DNA of 31,790 nt from Thermoguttaceae bacterium (GTDB lineage: Bacteria > Planctomycetota > Planctomycetia > Pirellulales > Thermoguttaceae), in assembly GCA_017454585.1 (NCBI GenBank), contig JAFTCU010000007.1:1-31790 (forward strand), given 5' to 3'. The notes beneath the pieces are model-generated. The model had not been told where the DNA came from and searched no databases. It saw only the letters and a list, made by a program, of their open reading frames with translations. Below are positions 1 through 6,600 of this stretch, in pieces. How positions within the stretch are numbered: the stretch's first letter is position 1; every line of letters begins with the position of its first letter. Both the position numbers and the translations under genes were made by a program.

Positions 1-830
1 AGCTCGGAGGGCCTCATGCCGCTGATCCGCTGCAGGATCACCATGTCGCGGATCGTGGGCAGAAGGTGCGGCAGCGTCTTCAGAATCTCCGTATCGGGGA
101 CTTCTTCCCGGGGAGGATTGTCCCGGGCCTCACCACGCCGCAGCGGTTTGACGTAACTCAGCCGGGCGGCGGTGCTTTCCGAGACCAGCTCGTTCTCCAC
201 GCCGAACTTGAACATCTGCACGATGTAACCCGTCAGGTCGTTGATGTAACGCCGGGCGTAGTTGGAGGCGATGAACTGCTCGCGGCAATCCTTCAGGGCC
301 AGCGGGCCGAAATCCTCTACGTCGATGTCCCCGTACCGTTCCTTGACCACCCGCAGGGCCGTCCGGACCGAGTGGAAGCGGGTCTTGTCGCGGAATTGGT
401 TCAGATAGTGGAGGACCAGTTCCATGACCCGCAATCCGGCGACCGGCTGGCAAATCGTGGGGGAAGGTTTCGGGGCCGGTTCTGGCTCCACTTTCACGAT
501 CGGCTGGGGCCGTCTCCGACGAACGGCTGGCGGGACCTGATCCGGCTCGTAGCTGCGTGTTTCGCGCAGGAGCATTTCGTAGAGTTTGGTCCGTGCCTGC
601 TCCGGATCACGCCCGAGGTAGATCTTACGTTTCTGGTAGGTGCAGTATAAATCGCCCCTCTGGGTGGTGTAAATGCTGGGGACCTTGCCTCCGATCTGGC
701 GGAGGAGTTTCTTCGAGATTTTCGGAGATTTTTTAGAGGTTTTGGCCTGCACCGCAGGCGTTTCGGAAGAATTTTCAGAAAAATTTTCCGATTTTTTTGA
801 AGTTTTTGAAATTTTTGAATTTTTGGTCAT
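1..830 (-). CDS. Tyrosine recombinase / phage-type integrase (partial, C-terminus outside window)
   Basis: Site-specific recombinase expected to integrate or excise a mobile element. Reading the minus strand from the ATG at 830-828 gives about 276 codons that stay open to the window edge. The first ~45 residues are Lys/Ser-rich. Residues ~46-80 form a small motif (KVPSIYTTQRGDLYCTYQ, then KIYLG) like the N-terminal strand of many planctomycete integrases. Next comes a SAM-like core-binding domain (LHYLNQFRDKTRFHSVRTAL, YARRYINDLTGYIVQMFKFG). The start of the catalytic domain follows, ending at ISGMRPSEL, whose Arg fits the first catalytic Arg of the R-H-R-Y set; the remaining catalytic residues lie outside. 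A GAGGAG ribosome site at 844-839 lies 8 bases before the ATG and supports this start. It sits downstream of a tRNA-Val 3' end, the classic place for an integrase. Confidence 0.88.
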   Translation of the reverse strand, partial: MTKNSKISKTSKKSENFSENSSETPAVQAKTSKKSPKISKKLLRQIGGKVPSIYTTQRGDLYCTYQKRKIYLGRDPEQARTKLYEMLLRETRSYEPDQVPPAVRRRRPQPIVKVEPEPAPKPSPTICQPVAGLRVMELVLHYLNQFRDKTRFHSVRTALRVVKERYGDIDVEDFGPLALKDCREQFIASNYARRYINDLTGYIVQMFKFGVENELVSESTAARLSYVKPLRRGEARDNPPREEVPDTEILKTLPHLLPTIRDMVILQRISGMRPSE

Positions 831-838
831 TTCGTTCG

Positions 839-844
839 CTCCTC
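839..844 (-). promoter_or_regulatory. Ribosome binding site of the integrase
   Basis: GAGGAG on the minus strand, 8 bases upstream of the ATG at 830. It decides the start codon. Confidence 0.7.
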
Positions 845-869
845 TACACCGCAAAAAAAGGACTTTTCG

Positions 870-917
870 GGTATGACCGAGGTATGACTTTGGTATGACT
901 GGTATGACTTCATACCA
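870..917 (-). repeat. Four direct copies of GTCATACC at the integrase promoter
   Basis: Read on the plus strand, GGTATGAC occurs at 870-877, 881-888, 892-899 and 901-908; the last three extend to GGTATGACT. The final copy is followed by its inverse, making the palindrome GGTATGACTTCATACC (901-916). The array lies between the integrase start and its predicted -10 box, across the expected transcription start. That suggests a repressor operator or arm-type recombinase binding sites; the function is inferred. Confidence 0.7.
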
Positions 918-936
918 AAATGACCTCGGCGGTCAA
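909..936 (-). promoter_or_regulatory. Predicted promoter of the integrase
   Basis: On the minus strand, TTGACC (936-931), a 16-base spacer and TATGAA (914-909). The 16-base spacing recurs in other promoters of this window. The -10 box overlaps the GTCATACC repeat array. Confidence 0.4.
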
Positions 937-952
937 ACGAAATGGCAAGAAC

Positions 953-991
953 AAAAAAATCGTTTCGTCCCGTAAAACACGAGACGAAACG
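953..991 (-). terminator. Intrinsic terminator of tRNA-Val
   Basis: A perfect 9-bp stem (CGTTTCGTC 961-969 with GACGAAACG 983-991) is extended inward by CGT/ACG after one mismatch, with an AAAAC loop. On the minus strand it is followed at once by ATTTTTTT (960-953). It starts 6 bases after the tRNA 3' end. This is the best rho-independent terminator in the window. Confidence 0.85.
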
Positions 992-996
992 CGGAG

Positions 997-1070
997 TGGG
1001 CGTTGCTGAACTCGAATCAGTGACCTCCGCGGTGTGAGCACGGCGCTCTAACCAGCTGAGCTAAACGCCC
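997..1070 (-). tRNA. tRNA-Val (anticodon CAC)
   Basis: The minus strand folds as a complete cloverleaf. The acceptor stem is GGGCGTT/AACGCCC, the D stem GCTC/GAGC and the anticodon stem CCGTG/CGCGG (one U-G pair). The loop CTCACAC gives anticodon CAC with U33. A 5-base variable loop precedes a T arm with loop TTCGAGT. The first T-stem pair is an A-C mismatch; the other four pair. The discriminator is A at 997 and CCA is not encoded. Its 3' end faces the integrase gene, so it is the likely attachment site of the element to the left. Confidence 0.93.
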
Positions 1071-1088
1071 GAATTGAAAAAATAAAGT

Positions 1089-1120
1089 CATAAATGCCTA
1101 ACACACTCTCGACATTTATG
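1089..1120. repeat. Inverted repeat CATAAATG/CATTTATG upstream of tRNA-Val
   Basis: Perfect 8-bp arms at 1089-1096 and 1113-1120 with a 16-base loop, lying in the predicted leader of the tRNA-Val transcript. Function unknown; it is AT-rich and could be chance or a processing structure. Confidence 0.4.
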
Positions 1121-1126
1121 TGAAAA

Positions 1127-1154
1127 AGTATAACTGATTTTTAATTTTTCGCAA
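1127..1154 (-). promoter_or_regulatory. Predicted promoter of tRNA-Val
   Basis: On the minus strand, TTGCGA (1154-1149), a 16-base spacer and TATACT (1132-1127). Transcription would start near 1120 and give a ~50-base 5' leader. The rest of 1155-1350 holds no gene I can support. Confidence 0.4.
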
Positions 1155-1302
1155 GGGGGGGCTTGAAGATTTTTTTAATTTTTCTGGTTCATCGGTAATC
1201 ATGTACCTGAAAAACAGTTAAAACGCGAACAGGTTCAGTGGATGAAACAAAAACATAAATAACATCCCAGCCATTTCTCTTTGAACCTCAAGACGCAGGT
1301 GA

Positions 1303-1368
1303 TTTCTGCAGGAGCTGATTTTAATGTTTCTGCAAGTAAAGCCAAAAACTGGGCTTGACTTCCTGCAG
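1303..1368 (+). repeat. Three TTYCTGCA repeats upstream of and inside the P1 promoter
   Basis: TTTCTGCA at 1303-1310 and 1327-1334, and TTCCTGCA at 1360-1367, the last lying in the spacer of the P1 promoter. The first copy (CTGCAGGA, 1306-1313) is also an exact inverse of TCCTGCAG (1361-1368). This could be an operator set, but the motif is short. Confidence 0.3.
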
Positions 1369-1382
1369 TATTTGGTTATAAT
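1355..1382 (+). promoter_or_regulatory. P1 promoter of the polysaccharide cluster
   Basis: TTGACT (1355-1360), a 16-base spacer and a perfect TATAAT (1377-1382). Transcription would start near 1389, only ~5 bases before the ATG at 1394. The in-frame ATG at 1418 is therefore a more natural start for the first gene. Confidence 0.75.
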
Positions 1383-1393
1383 AGAGTAGTCAG

Positions 1394-1999
1394 ATGTTTT
1401 CCTATTTTAACACGCTTATGGCTACTGCACTTGAATTAAATCACGTTTGGAAAAAGTTTCATCGCGGCGAGTTCAACGACTGTCTGCGCGATGCGATTCC
1501 CGCTTTTTTTAAGTCCCTCGTTGGGTTAGGACCTAAAAAAGACGAGCTGGCGAATAAAGACTTTTGGGCACTCTCAGACATTGATTTCAAGGTCGAGGAA
1601 GGGGAACGCCTCGGGATCATCGGTCACAACGGGGCCGGGAAAAGTACCCTGTTGAAAATCCTCTCGCAGATCATCGCTCCCAATCGGGGTTCTATGAAGG
1701 TCAACGGTCGGCTGCGCGCGCTGATCGAGATCGGCGCCGGTTTCCACGGTGATCTGACCGGACGCGAGAACATTTACCTCAACGGCGCTATCCTTGGAAT
1801 GAGCCGCAAGCAGATCGACGCTAGTTTCGACTCGATAGTCGATTTTTCGGGGATCGAGGAGTTCCTGGATATGCCGCTGAAACGCTATTCGTCGGGCATG
1901 GCCGCGCGGCTGGGTTTTGCGGTGGCGGCGCATTTGGACCCGGAGATCCTCATCGTGGATGAAGTTCTCTCAGTCGGCGACACTCAATTCCAGAAATAG
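1394..1999 (+). CDS. N-terminal fragment: ABC ATPase domain of Wzt-type exporter, ends at premature TAG
   Basis: Fragment of 201 codons carrying Walker [10 protein letters not shown] (77-85), the Wzt-style signature YSSGM (165-169), Walker B ILIVDE (185-190) and D-loop SVGD (193-196), numbered from the ATG at 1394. [20 protein letters not shown] is typical of polysaccharide-export ATPases. It lacks the switch histidine and the whole substrate-binding domain, both of which follow the TAG. In an intact protein it would energise export of lipid-linked glycan with the Wzm-type permease at 14824. Confidence 0.75.
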   Translation: MFSYFNTLMATALELNHVWKKFHRGEFNDCLRDAIPAFFKSLVGLGPKKDELANKDFWALSDIDFKVEEGERLGIIGHNGAGKSTLLKILSQIIAPNRGSMKVNGRLRALIEIGAGFHGDLTGRENIYLNGAILGMSRKQIDASFDSIVDFSGIEEFLDMPLKRYSSGMAARLGFAVAAHLDPEILIVDEVLSVGDTQFQK

Positions 2000-2011
2000 T
2001 GCCTCGGCAAG

Positions 2012-2680
2012 ATGAGCGAGGTGGCCAATGCTGGCCGTACAGTCCTTTTCGTCTCGCACAACATGGCGGCGGTGCGTCAGCTCTGCTCCCGCGCGATCCT
2101 GCTGGAGCACGGCAAACTGATCGATGACGGCAAGCCCAAAGAGGTGATCTCCAATTATATCAAGGCCTGGAGCGAGGAAGAGTCCAATTCCCAACGTAAC
2201 AATTACAACCTCCGTGCGGGCGATGGTCGTGCCCGAATCAAAAACGTTCTGATCGGTCCTTCCCCCGACGATCTTTCACCGATGTACATTACAGATTGCG
2301 GCCAGGAACTTTATGTGCGTGTTGAATACGAGTCATTTGCTCCGATTGAGCACCCTGTGATCCAGGTTGTTTTTGGAAATGTCATGGATTATGTATTTGA
2401 GATCAATACGTACATAACCCCCAACCGTTTGGAAAAACTCGAAAAAACCGGGGCGATTCAATTTCACATTCCTGAATTGCCGATTACGTTCGGGGAATAC
2501 CCATTATATGTTTCGATCAAGAATTACAACGAACGCCAATTCGTGACTCTTGTCGATGAATGGACACAGGCCGGCCTTTTGATGGTTTCAAAAGAATCCT
2601 CTCAGTTTGAATTTTCGGGTGTTGGCTTTTTTGGCCGTGTAGTTGTCCCATTTAAATGGCTGGAATTGGGAGATAAATGA
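2012..2680 (+). CDS. C-terminal fragment: H-loop and Wzt carbohydrate-binding domain
   Basis: In-frame continuation of the ABC ATPase after the TAG. It begins with the conserved stretch containing TVLFVSHN (H-loop) and ends with an ~180-residue beta-sandwich-like region similar to the Wzt C-terminal domain that recognises the finished O-polysaccharide. The ATG at 2012 is probably an internal Met and not a true start, and no ribosome site is evident before it. Restart there would give a protein without nucleotide-binding motifs. Confidence 0.6.
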   Translation: MSEVANAGRTVLFVSHNMAAVRQLCSRAILLEHGKLIDDGKPKEVISNYIKAWSEEESNSQRNNYNLRAGDGRARIKNVLIGPSPDDLSPMYITDCGQELYVRVEYESFAPIEHPVIQVVFGNVMDYVFEINTYITPNRLEKLEKTGAIQFHIPELPITFGEYPLYVSIKNYNERQFVTLVDEWTQAGLLMVSKESSQFEFSGVGFFGRVVVPFKWLELGDK

Positions 2681-2681
2681 A

Positions 2682-3557
2682 ATGGATTGGGAAGAAAGAG
2701 CGGAAGGTTATCGTCATGAAATCAACACCGAGGAAAATGACTCGTGCGGCCAGGAATTCCGTATGATCACCCCCAGAAGTCGTGTTCTGGACGTTGGTTG
2801 TGCCTGCGGTGATATGGGAAGTTCGCTGCATTACGAGAAAGAATGTCACGTCTGGGGGTGTGACTACAATCCCTACAGTCTTCAGGAAGCTGAAAAAACC
2901 GGGGGCTTCGAACGTTTATTTCCTATTGATTTAAATACATTCACAGTTGATGACTTCCCCGAGTTTCACGCTTTTTTTGATTTTATCCTTTTGGGTGATG
3001 TATTGGAACATTTGATCCAGCCCTCGGAGACTCTGGCGAAACTCAAGAGTTTCCTGAAGCCCGATGGGCACTTTGTGGTTTCGATTCCCAATATCGCCCA
3101 TTCCAGCATTAAAATGAAATTGCTTCAGGATGATTTTACTTATACACCGTCTGGTCTGCTGGATTGTACACATCTTCGTTTTTTTACTTACAAAACCTTT
3201 CCCGAATTTTTTGGAAATCTGGGTTTGAAGATTGAAAAAGTATCTGGAAGTGTTAAAGGAATCGAGGAAGACAAAATCCGCCAGTTTCCAATGGCCTGTC
3301 GGCGTCTCATTGTGAAAGATATACATTCCTGGATTTTCCAGTATGTGATGAAAATCGGTGTTTCATCAGAAAAAAAGGAAGATCTTGTTGCCTTTAACTG
3401 GCAAAAAATGAACATATCCAAAGAGGACCTGCCTTCTGATATTTACTGGCATAATGACAGAAGTCATTACGTAAAATACGTGTATGGCTCCTTTTTCAGC
3501 CATATACTTGATTTTTTAAGTAATATTTTGAGGCGAAGAGGGAAGAAAAATCCATGA
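2682..3557 (+). CDS. Class I SAM-dependent methyltransferase
   Basis: Protein of 291 residues expected to methylate a sugar or a glycan intermediate in the cytoplasm. Motif I VLDVGCACGDMG (35-46) is the SAM-binding loop; GCDYNPYSLQEAE supplies the acidic residue of motif II; FILLGDVLEHL is the conserved post-I segment of Methyltransf_23-type enzymes; PDGHFVVSIPN is motif III. I chose ATG 2682, two bases after the preceding stop, because GGGAGA (2668-2673) lies 8 bases upstream. The longer frame from 2643 would overlap the ABC gene. Its stop overlaps the next start (ATGA at 3554-3557), implying coupling. The acceptor is unknown; it could cap the chain or modify an internal sugar. Confidence 0.85.
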   Translation: MDWEERAEGYRHEINTEENDSCGQEFRMITPRSRVLDVGCACGDMGSSLHYEKECHVWGCDYNPYSLQEAEKTGGFERLFPIDLNTFTVDDFPEFHAFFDFILLGDVLEHLIQPSETLAKLKSFLKPDGHFVVSIPNIAHSSIKMKLLQDDFTYTPSGLLDCTHLRFFTYKTFPEFFGNLGLKIEKVSGSVKGIEEDKIRQFPMACRRLIVKDIHSWIFQYVMKIGVSSEKKEDLVAFNWQKMNISKEDLPSDIYWHNDRSHYVKYVYGSFFSHILDFLSNILRRRGKKNP

Positions 3558-4624
3558 AAAATGCTTCCCCTTTGACCATTTCCATCGCGCTTTGCACGTA
3601 CAACGGTGAGAGGTTCCTCCAGGAACAGCTCGACTCTCTCGGTGCGCAGACCCGTTTGCCGGATGAAGTGGTCGTGGGGGATGATGGATCTGCGGACCGA
3701 ACCATGGAAATTCTGGAACATTGGGCAGAAAAAGTTCCATTTCCGGTTCGGATTCAGAGAAACACAAAAGGGTTGGGACCTGCGAAGAATTTTGAGGCTG
3801 CGATGGAACGGTGTACCGGTGACATCGTGTTTTTGTGCGATCAGGACGATGTATGGTTTCCGGAAAAAATTCAAAAAATGTCGGCTGTTTTTGAAGCCCG
3901 GCCCGAAATTGGTCTCGTGTACTGTGAAGCTTCGACCATCGATGAAAACGGCCGGGATTTGGGAATTGCCCGCTCAGAAATCAGTCGTGCGCACGTGCTA
4001 AACTCCGCAATGAACCTTTTTTCGCCTAACTGTACTCGACATAATCCTCCCGGCTGCTGTTCGGCTGTTCGGCGTGTACTGTTAGAAAAGGTCTTGCCCA
4101 TTCCGGAAGACCTCGGTCACGATATGCTGCTCTTCCTGCGTGTCCCCGCTTTGGCTGATGTTAAGACGCTTTGGGAACCGCTAATTCAGTACCGATTTCA
4201 CGGTCAAAACGCCAGTTTCCATGATGATTGGCAAGCTGAATTTCGGAAAATTCAGTCTAAAGAACGGACCTGCTACCGTTGGGAGACGGGAGTTTATTTT
4301 CTCCTTGAACCTAAAATTCAGGCGTTTCTCGACTGGCTCGAAGGTGTTCCGGACTCGCCGTATAAGCGCCGGTGCATTCGGTACGTGAAAGGAAATCAGG
4401 TTCATTACCCGAATCGATACCACCTCCAGCGGAACTTTTTCATCTTCTTCCCGCTGTTTTTTTGGGAGGTTTTTACTGGACGTTACTTCCAGCGGTTCCA
4501 GCCTTTCAAGTCCATGGCGTATGATGTTCTGACCGGTCTCAAAAACGGATTGAACCCCATCGCAACGCTGAAACTCGCGGGAAATGTCATCGGAAAAGTC
4601 TGGAGAAAATTGCTATGCCGATGA
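3554..4624 (+). CDS. Glycosyltransferase family 2 (subtype A)
   Basis: Cytoplasmic GT2 enzyme of 356 residues that should transfer a sugar from a nucleotide-sugar to the growing glycan. The N-terminal GT-A fold carries SIALCTYNGERFL (10-22), VVGDDGSADRT (40-50) and the metal-binding DQDD (96-99). The second half contains NPPGCCSAVRR, LGHDMLLFL and EPLIQYRFHGQNAS, and ends in a basic, aromatic segment (LQRNFFIFFPLFFWEVFTGR) that may lie on the membrane. It is one of five paralogues in the cluster and pairs closely with the gene at 10023. It shares a 4-base ATGA overlap with the genes on both sides. The sugar specificity cannot be read from the sequence. Confidence 0.9.
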   Translation: MKNASPLTISIALCTYNGERFLQEQLDSLGAQTRLPDEVVVGDDGSADRTMEILEHWAEKVPFPVRIQRNTKGLGPAKNFEAAMERCTGDIVFLCDQDDVWFPEKIQKMSAVFEARPEIGLVYCEASTIDENGRDLGIARSEISRAHVLNSAMNLFSPNCTRHNPPGCCSAVRRVLLEKVLPIPEDLGHDMLLFLRVPALADVKTLWEPLIQYRFHGQNASFHDDWQAEFRKIQSKERTCYRWETGVYFLLEPKIQAFLDWLEGVPDSPYKRRCIRYVKGNQVHYPNRYHLQRNFFIFFPLFFWEVFTGRYFQRFQPFKSMAYDVLTGLKNGLNPIATLKLAGNVIGKVWRKLLCR

Positions 4625-5637
4625 ATCTTTCGGTTTCCATCGCGCTTTGTACCTACAACGGCGAGCGGTTTCTGAGGGAGCAGCTGGATAGTTACTCCCG
4701 ACAGACGCGGCTTCCCGACGAGATCGTAGTGTGTGATGACGGGTCAAAAGACCGAACGCTGGTCATTCTGGAAGAGTGGGCGAAAACATCCCCGTGCAAC
4801 GTCCGAATCGTGAGGAATGAGCAGAATCTCGGCTACGCCCAGAACTTTGGGAAGGCCGTCTCGCTCTGCACCGGGGACGTAATTTTCCTTTCTGACCAGG
4901 ACGACGTTTGGGAACCGGAAAAGATCGAGAAGATGACCGCCGTGTTTGAGGAAGAACCCGAGGTGAATCTCGTCGTTTCAGACGGGTTCATCATCGACGA
5001 GAATGCGCAAAAGGTCGAAGGAAGTATGCGCGAACTGACGGAACTTTGGTATTACGATGAGCCAGAGGCTTTTTGTGTTTTGAATCCCCAAAAAGCGGAC
5101 TGCTTTCCCCAGGGCTGTGCCAGCGCGTTCCGAGCGACTCTTCGTGAACTGTTTCTTCCGGTCCCTCCCAACTGGCCTCACGATATTTGGCTCCAGGTCA
5201 CTGCCCCTCTTGCAGGACAAGGAAGGGTTCTGAATTCCCGACTATTTTCGTACAGACTTTATTCGGCCAATACTTCACCTTACGGCCTGTTTTTTGAAAG
5301 AAAAAGATTTTGGGAGCACAAACAGTCCATTTATTACTGGAATATTGCCGAACAATTTTGGGCGTGGGAATCACGTATCGAGGGATTCCGGAATCGCGTG
5401 CTTCAGATGAAGAACGAGCCTCTCAAGCGTCAATATTTATCCCTTTTACGCCGAAATGAGCGCCATTTTACGAATCGCTCGCGAATCCAGCGAAACCTGC
5501 TCCTTTTCGCCCCATTGGTCCTTCGTGAACTTTTACCCGATGGTTACGCATCGCATCTTTTCCCTGTTCGTTCACTGATTTACGATTTGAAGCGTGGTTT
5601 TTGTGGTATTTTCAAAAGAAAAGGATGTTCAAAATGA
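4621..5637 (+). CDS. Glycosyltransferase family 2 (subtype B)
   Basis: GT2 glycosyltransferase, 338 residues from ATG 4621. This start makes an ATGA overlap with the preceding stop like its neighbours; ATG 4615 two codons earlier is also possible. It has VSIALCTYNGERFLREQL (5-22), VVCDDGSKDRT (36-46) and DQDD (92-95). It differs from subtype A in the acceptor half: DCFPQGCASAFR, PNWPHDIWLQV and YRLYSANTS. The closest relative in the window is the gene at 11084, with the same CFPxGCASAFR and PHD/SHD-W-L features. It ends in RIQRNLLLFAPLVLRELL, matching the C-terminal segment of the other paralogues. Expected to add one sugar to the exported polysaccharide. Confidence 0.9.
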   Translation: MNLSVSIALCTYNGERFLREQLDSYSRQTRLPDEIVVCDDGSKDRTLVILEEWAKTSPCNVRIVRNEQNLGYAQNFGKAVSLCTGDVIFLSDQDDVWEPEKIEKMTAVFEEEPEVNLVVSDGFIIDENAQKVEGSMRELTELWYYDEPEAFCVLNPQKADCFPQGCASAFRATLRELFLPVPPNWPHDIWLQVTAPLAGQGRVLNSRLFSYRLYSANTSPYGLFFERKRFWEHKQSIYYWNIAEQFWAWESRIEGFRNRVLQMKNEPLKRQYLSLLRRNERHFTNRSRIQRNLLLFAPLVLRELLPDGYASHLFPVRSLIYDLKRGFCGIFKRKGCSK

Positions 5638-6599
5638 ATTGGCTTCTTCCATTGAAAAAAGTCTGGTGGACAGTACGTTACTCCTTTCCGATATGGGTCG
5701 ATAATCACACTTATCCTCCGTTGATCAGGACGACCAAAAACCGTCTGTTCCGCAGCCATGCAGCCCGGGTTCGCTCTGTGATGCGTCAATACGAAATCGC
5801 CTTTGGCCATTCTTTTGACCTTCAAAACCCGCAAACTTTTAACGAAAAGATCCAGTGGCTGAAACTCTTTTACCCAAACCCATTGATTACAGTTTGTGCC
5901 GATAAATACCGGGTTCGGGAGTACGTGGCAGAGACTATCGGCCCTCAATACCTCGCAAATTTGCTTGCCGTTTATGATCGGCCTGGCGAGATTGATTTTG
6001 ACGCTCTCCCAAACCAGTTTGCCCTGAAAGTAAATTGGGGCTCGGGCCAAAATTATATCTGCCGGAACAAATCAGAGATTTCGGAAAACGAGTGCAGGAA
6101 AACGCTCAAAAATTGGCTTAAACCCTGGCAGAATCAATACTTTTTCGCTCTGGAATGGGGTTACAGGGACATCCCGCCTAAAATCATTTGCGAGGAGTAC
6201 CTGAAATTTCTTGAGGACAATCCAAAAGTCTTCAAAATCATGTGTTTTAATGGCGAGCCGCGCGTAGTTCAACTGGTTATGGATGATAAAACACCGAGGG
6301 AAACCATCAACTACTACGACACGCAGTGGAACCTCCTCCCTTTCGGACAGAATTTCCCGACCAATCCGGAACCGATTGCCAAACCCGTTTTTTGGGAAGA
6401 AATGCTTGAACTGGCGAGGAAGCTCTGCAAGCCGTTCCCGTTTGTGCGTGTGGATTTTTATGAAAGCCCGAAACATATTTATTTCAGTGAAATGACATTC
6501 TATTCCGATGCGGGTCTTGCCAGGTTTCAGCCTGAGGAATGGGACCTGAAACTCGGCGAAATGTTGACCCTTCCGGAACCTGTAATCGAGAAACCGTAA
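5634..6599 (+). CDS. TupA-like ATP-grasp polysaccharide-modification protein
   Basis: Protein of 321 residues resembling the ATP-grasp family of TupA (teichuronopeptide biosynthesis), common in capsule and O-antigen clusters. Family hallmarks include TFNEKIQWLKLFYPNPL, a CADKYRVREYV segment, the strand FALKVNWGSGQNYIC, IICEEYL (ATP-grasp core), FNGEPRVVQLV and PFPFVRVDFYES followed by IYFSEMTFYSDAG near the end. By family, it may ligate an amino acid or peptide, or another acyl group, to a sugar carboxylate; this is inference. ATG 5634 is preferred over 5601 and 5625 because it forms the ATGA overlap seen at other junctions and has AAGGA at 5619-5623. It is two codons from the next gene's start region, so the genes are probably co-translated. 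Confidence 0.82.
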   Translation: MNWLLPLKKVWWTVRYSFPIWVDNHTYPPLIRTTKNRLFRSHAARVRSVMRQYEIAFGHSFDLQNPQTFNEKIQWLKLFYPNPLITVCADKYRVREYVAETIGPQYLANLLAVYDRPGEIDFDALPNQFALKVNWGSGQNYICRNKSEISENECRKTLKNWLKPWQNQYFFALEWGYRDIPPKIICEEYLKFLEDNPKVFKIMCFNGEPRVVQLVMDDKTPRETINYYDTQWNLLPFGQNFPTNPEPIAKPVFWEEMLELARKLCKPFPFVRVDFYESPKHIYFSEMTFYSDAGLARFQPEEWDLKLGEMLTLPEPVIEKP

Positions 6600-6600
6600 A

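Larger units (their letters stand above)
1394..2680 (+). pseudogene. Wzt-type polysaccharide ABC exporter ATPase interrupted by an in-frame amber codon
   Basis: The two reading frames 1394-1999 and 2012-2680 are in the same frame and separated only by TAG at 1997-1999. Together they make one ~428-codon protein of the Wzt/RfbB family: an ABC ATPase followed by a C-terminal carbohydrate-recognition domain. Homologues read through this point as FQK-K-CLGKM; here FQK-stop-CLGKM suggests AAG changed to TAG. The stop lies after Walker B and the D-loop but before the H-loop (FVSHN), so the upstream fragment alone should be inactive. TAG is an ordinary stop elsewhere in this cluster (10011-10013, 11079-11081), which argues against genome-wide recoding. 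A recent nonsense mutation, a sequencing error or suppression are all possible. ATG 1418 ([11 protein letters not shown]) is the better start than 1394, given its position relative to P1 and to family N-termini. Confidence 0.85.

Noticed and set aside
130..453. Minus-strand frame of 107 codons within the integrase
   Set aside because: Wrong-frame shadow of the integrase; no recognisable motif.
66..650. Plus-strand open frame of 194 codons
   Set aside because: It lies opposite the integrase, whose minus-strand frame is longer, open to the window edge and has recognisable motifs.
870..909. Possible CRISPR-like array
   Set aside because: The repeats are 8-9 bases with 0-3 base spacers; this is an operator-like array, not a CRISPR.
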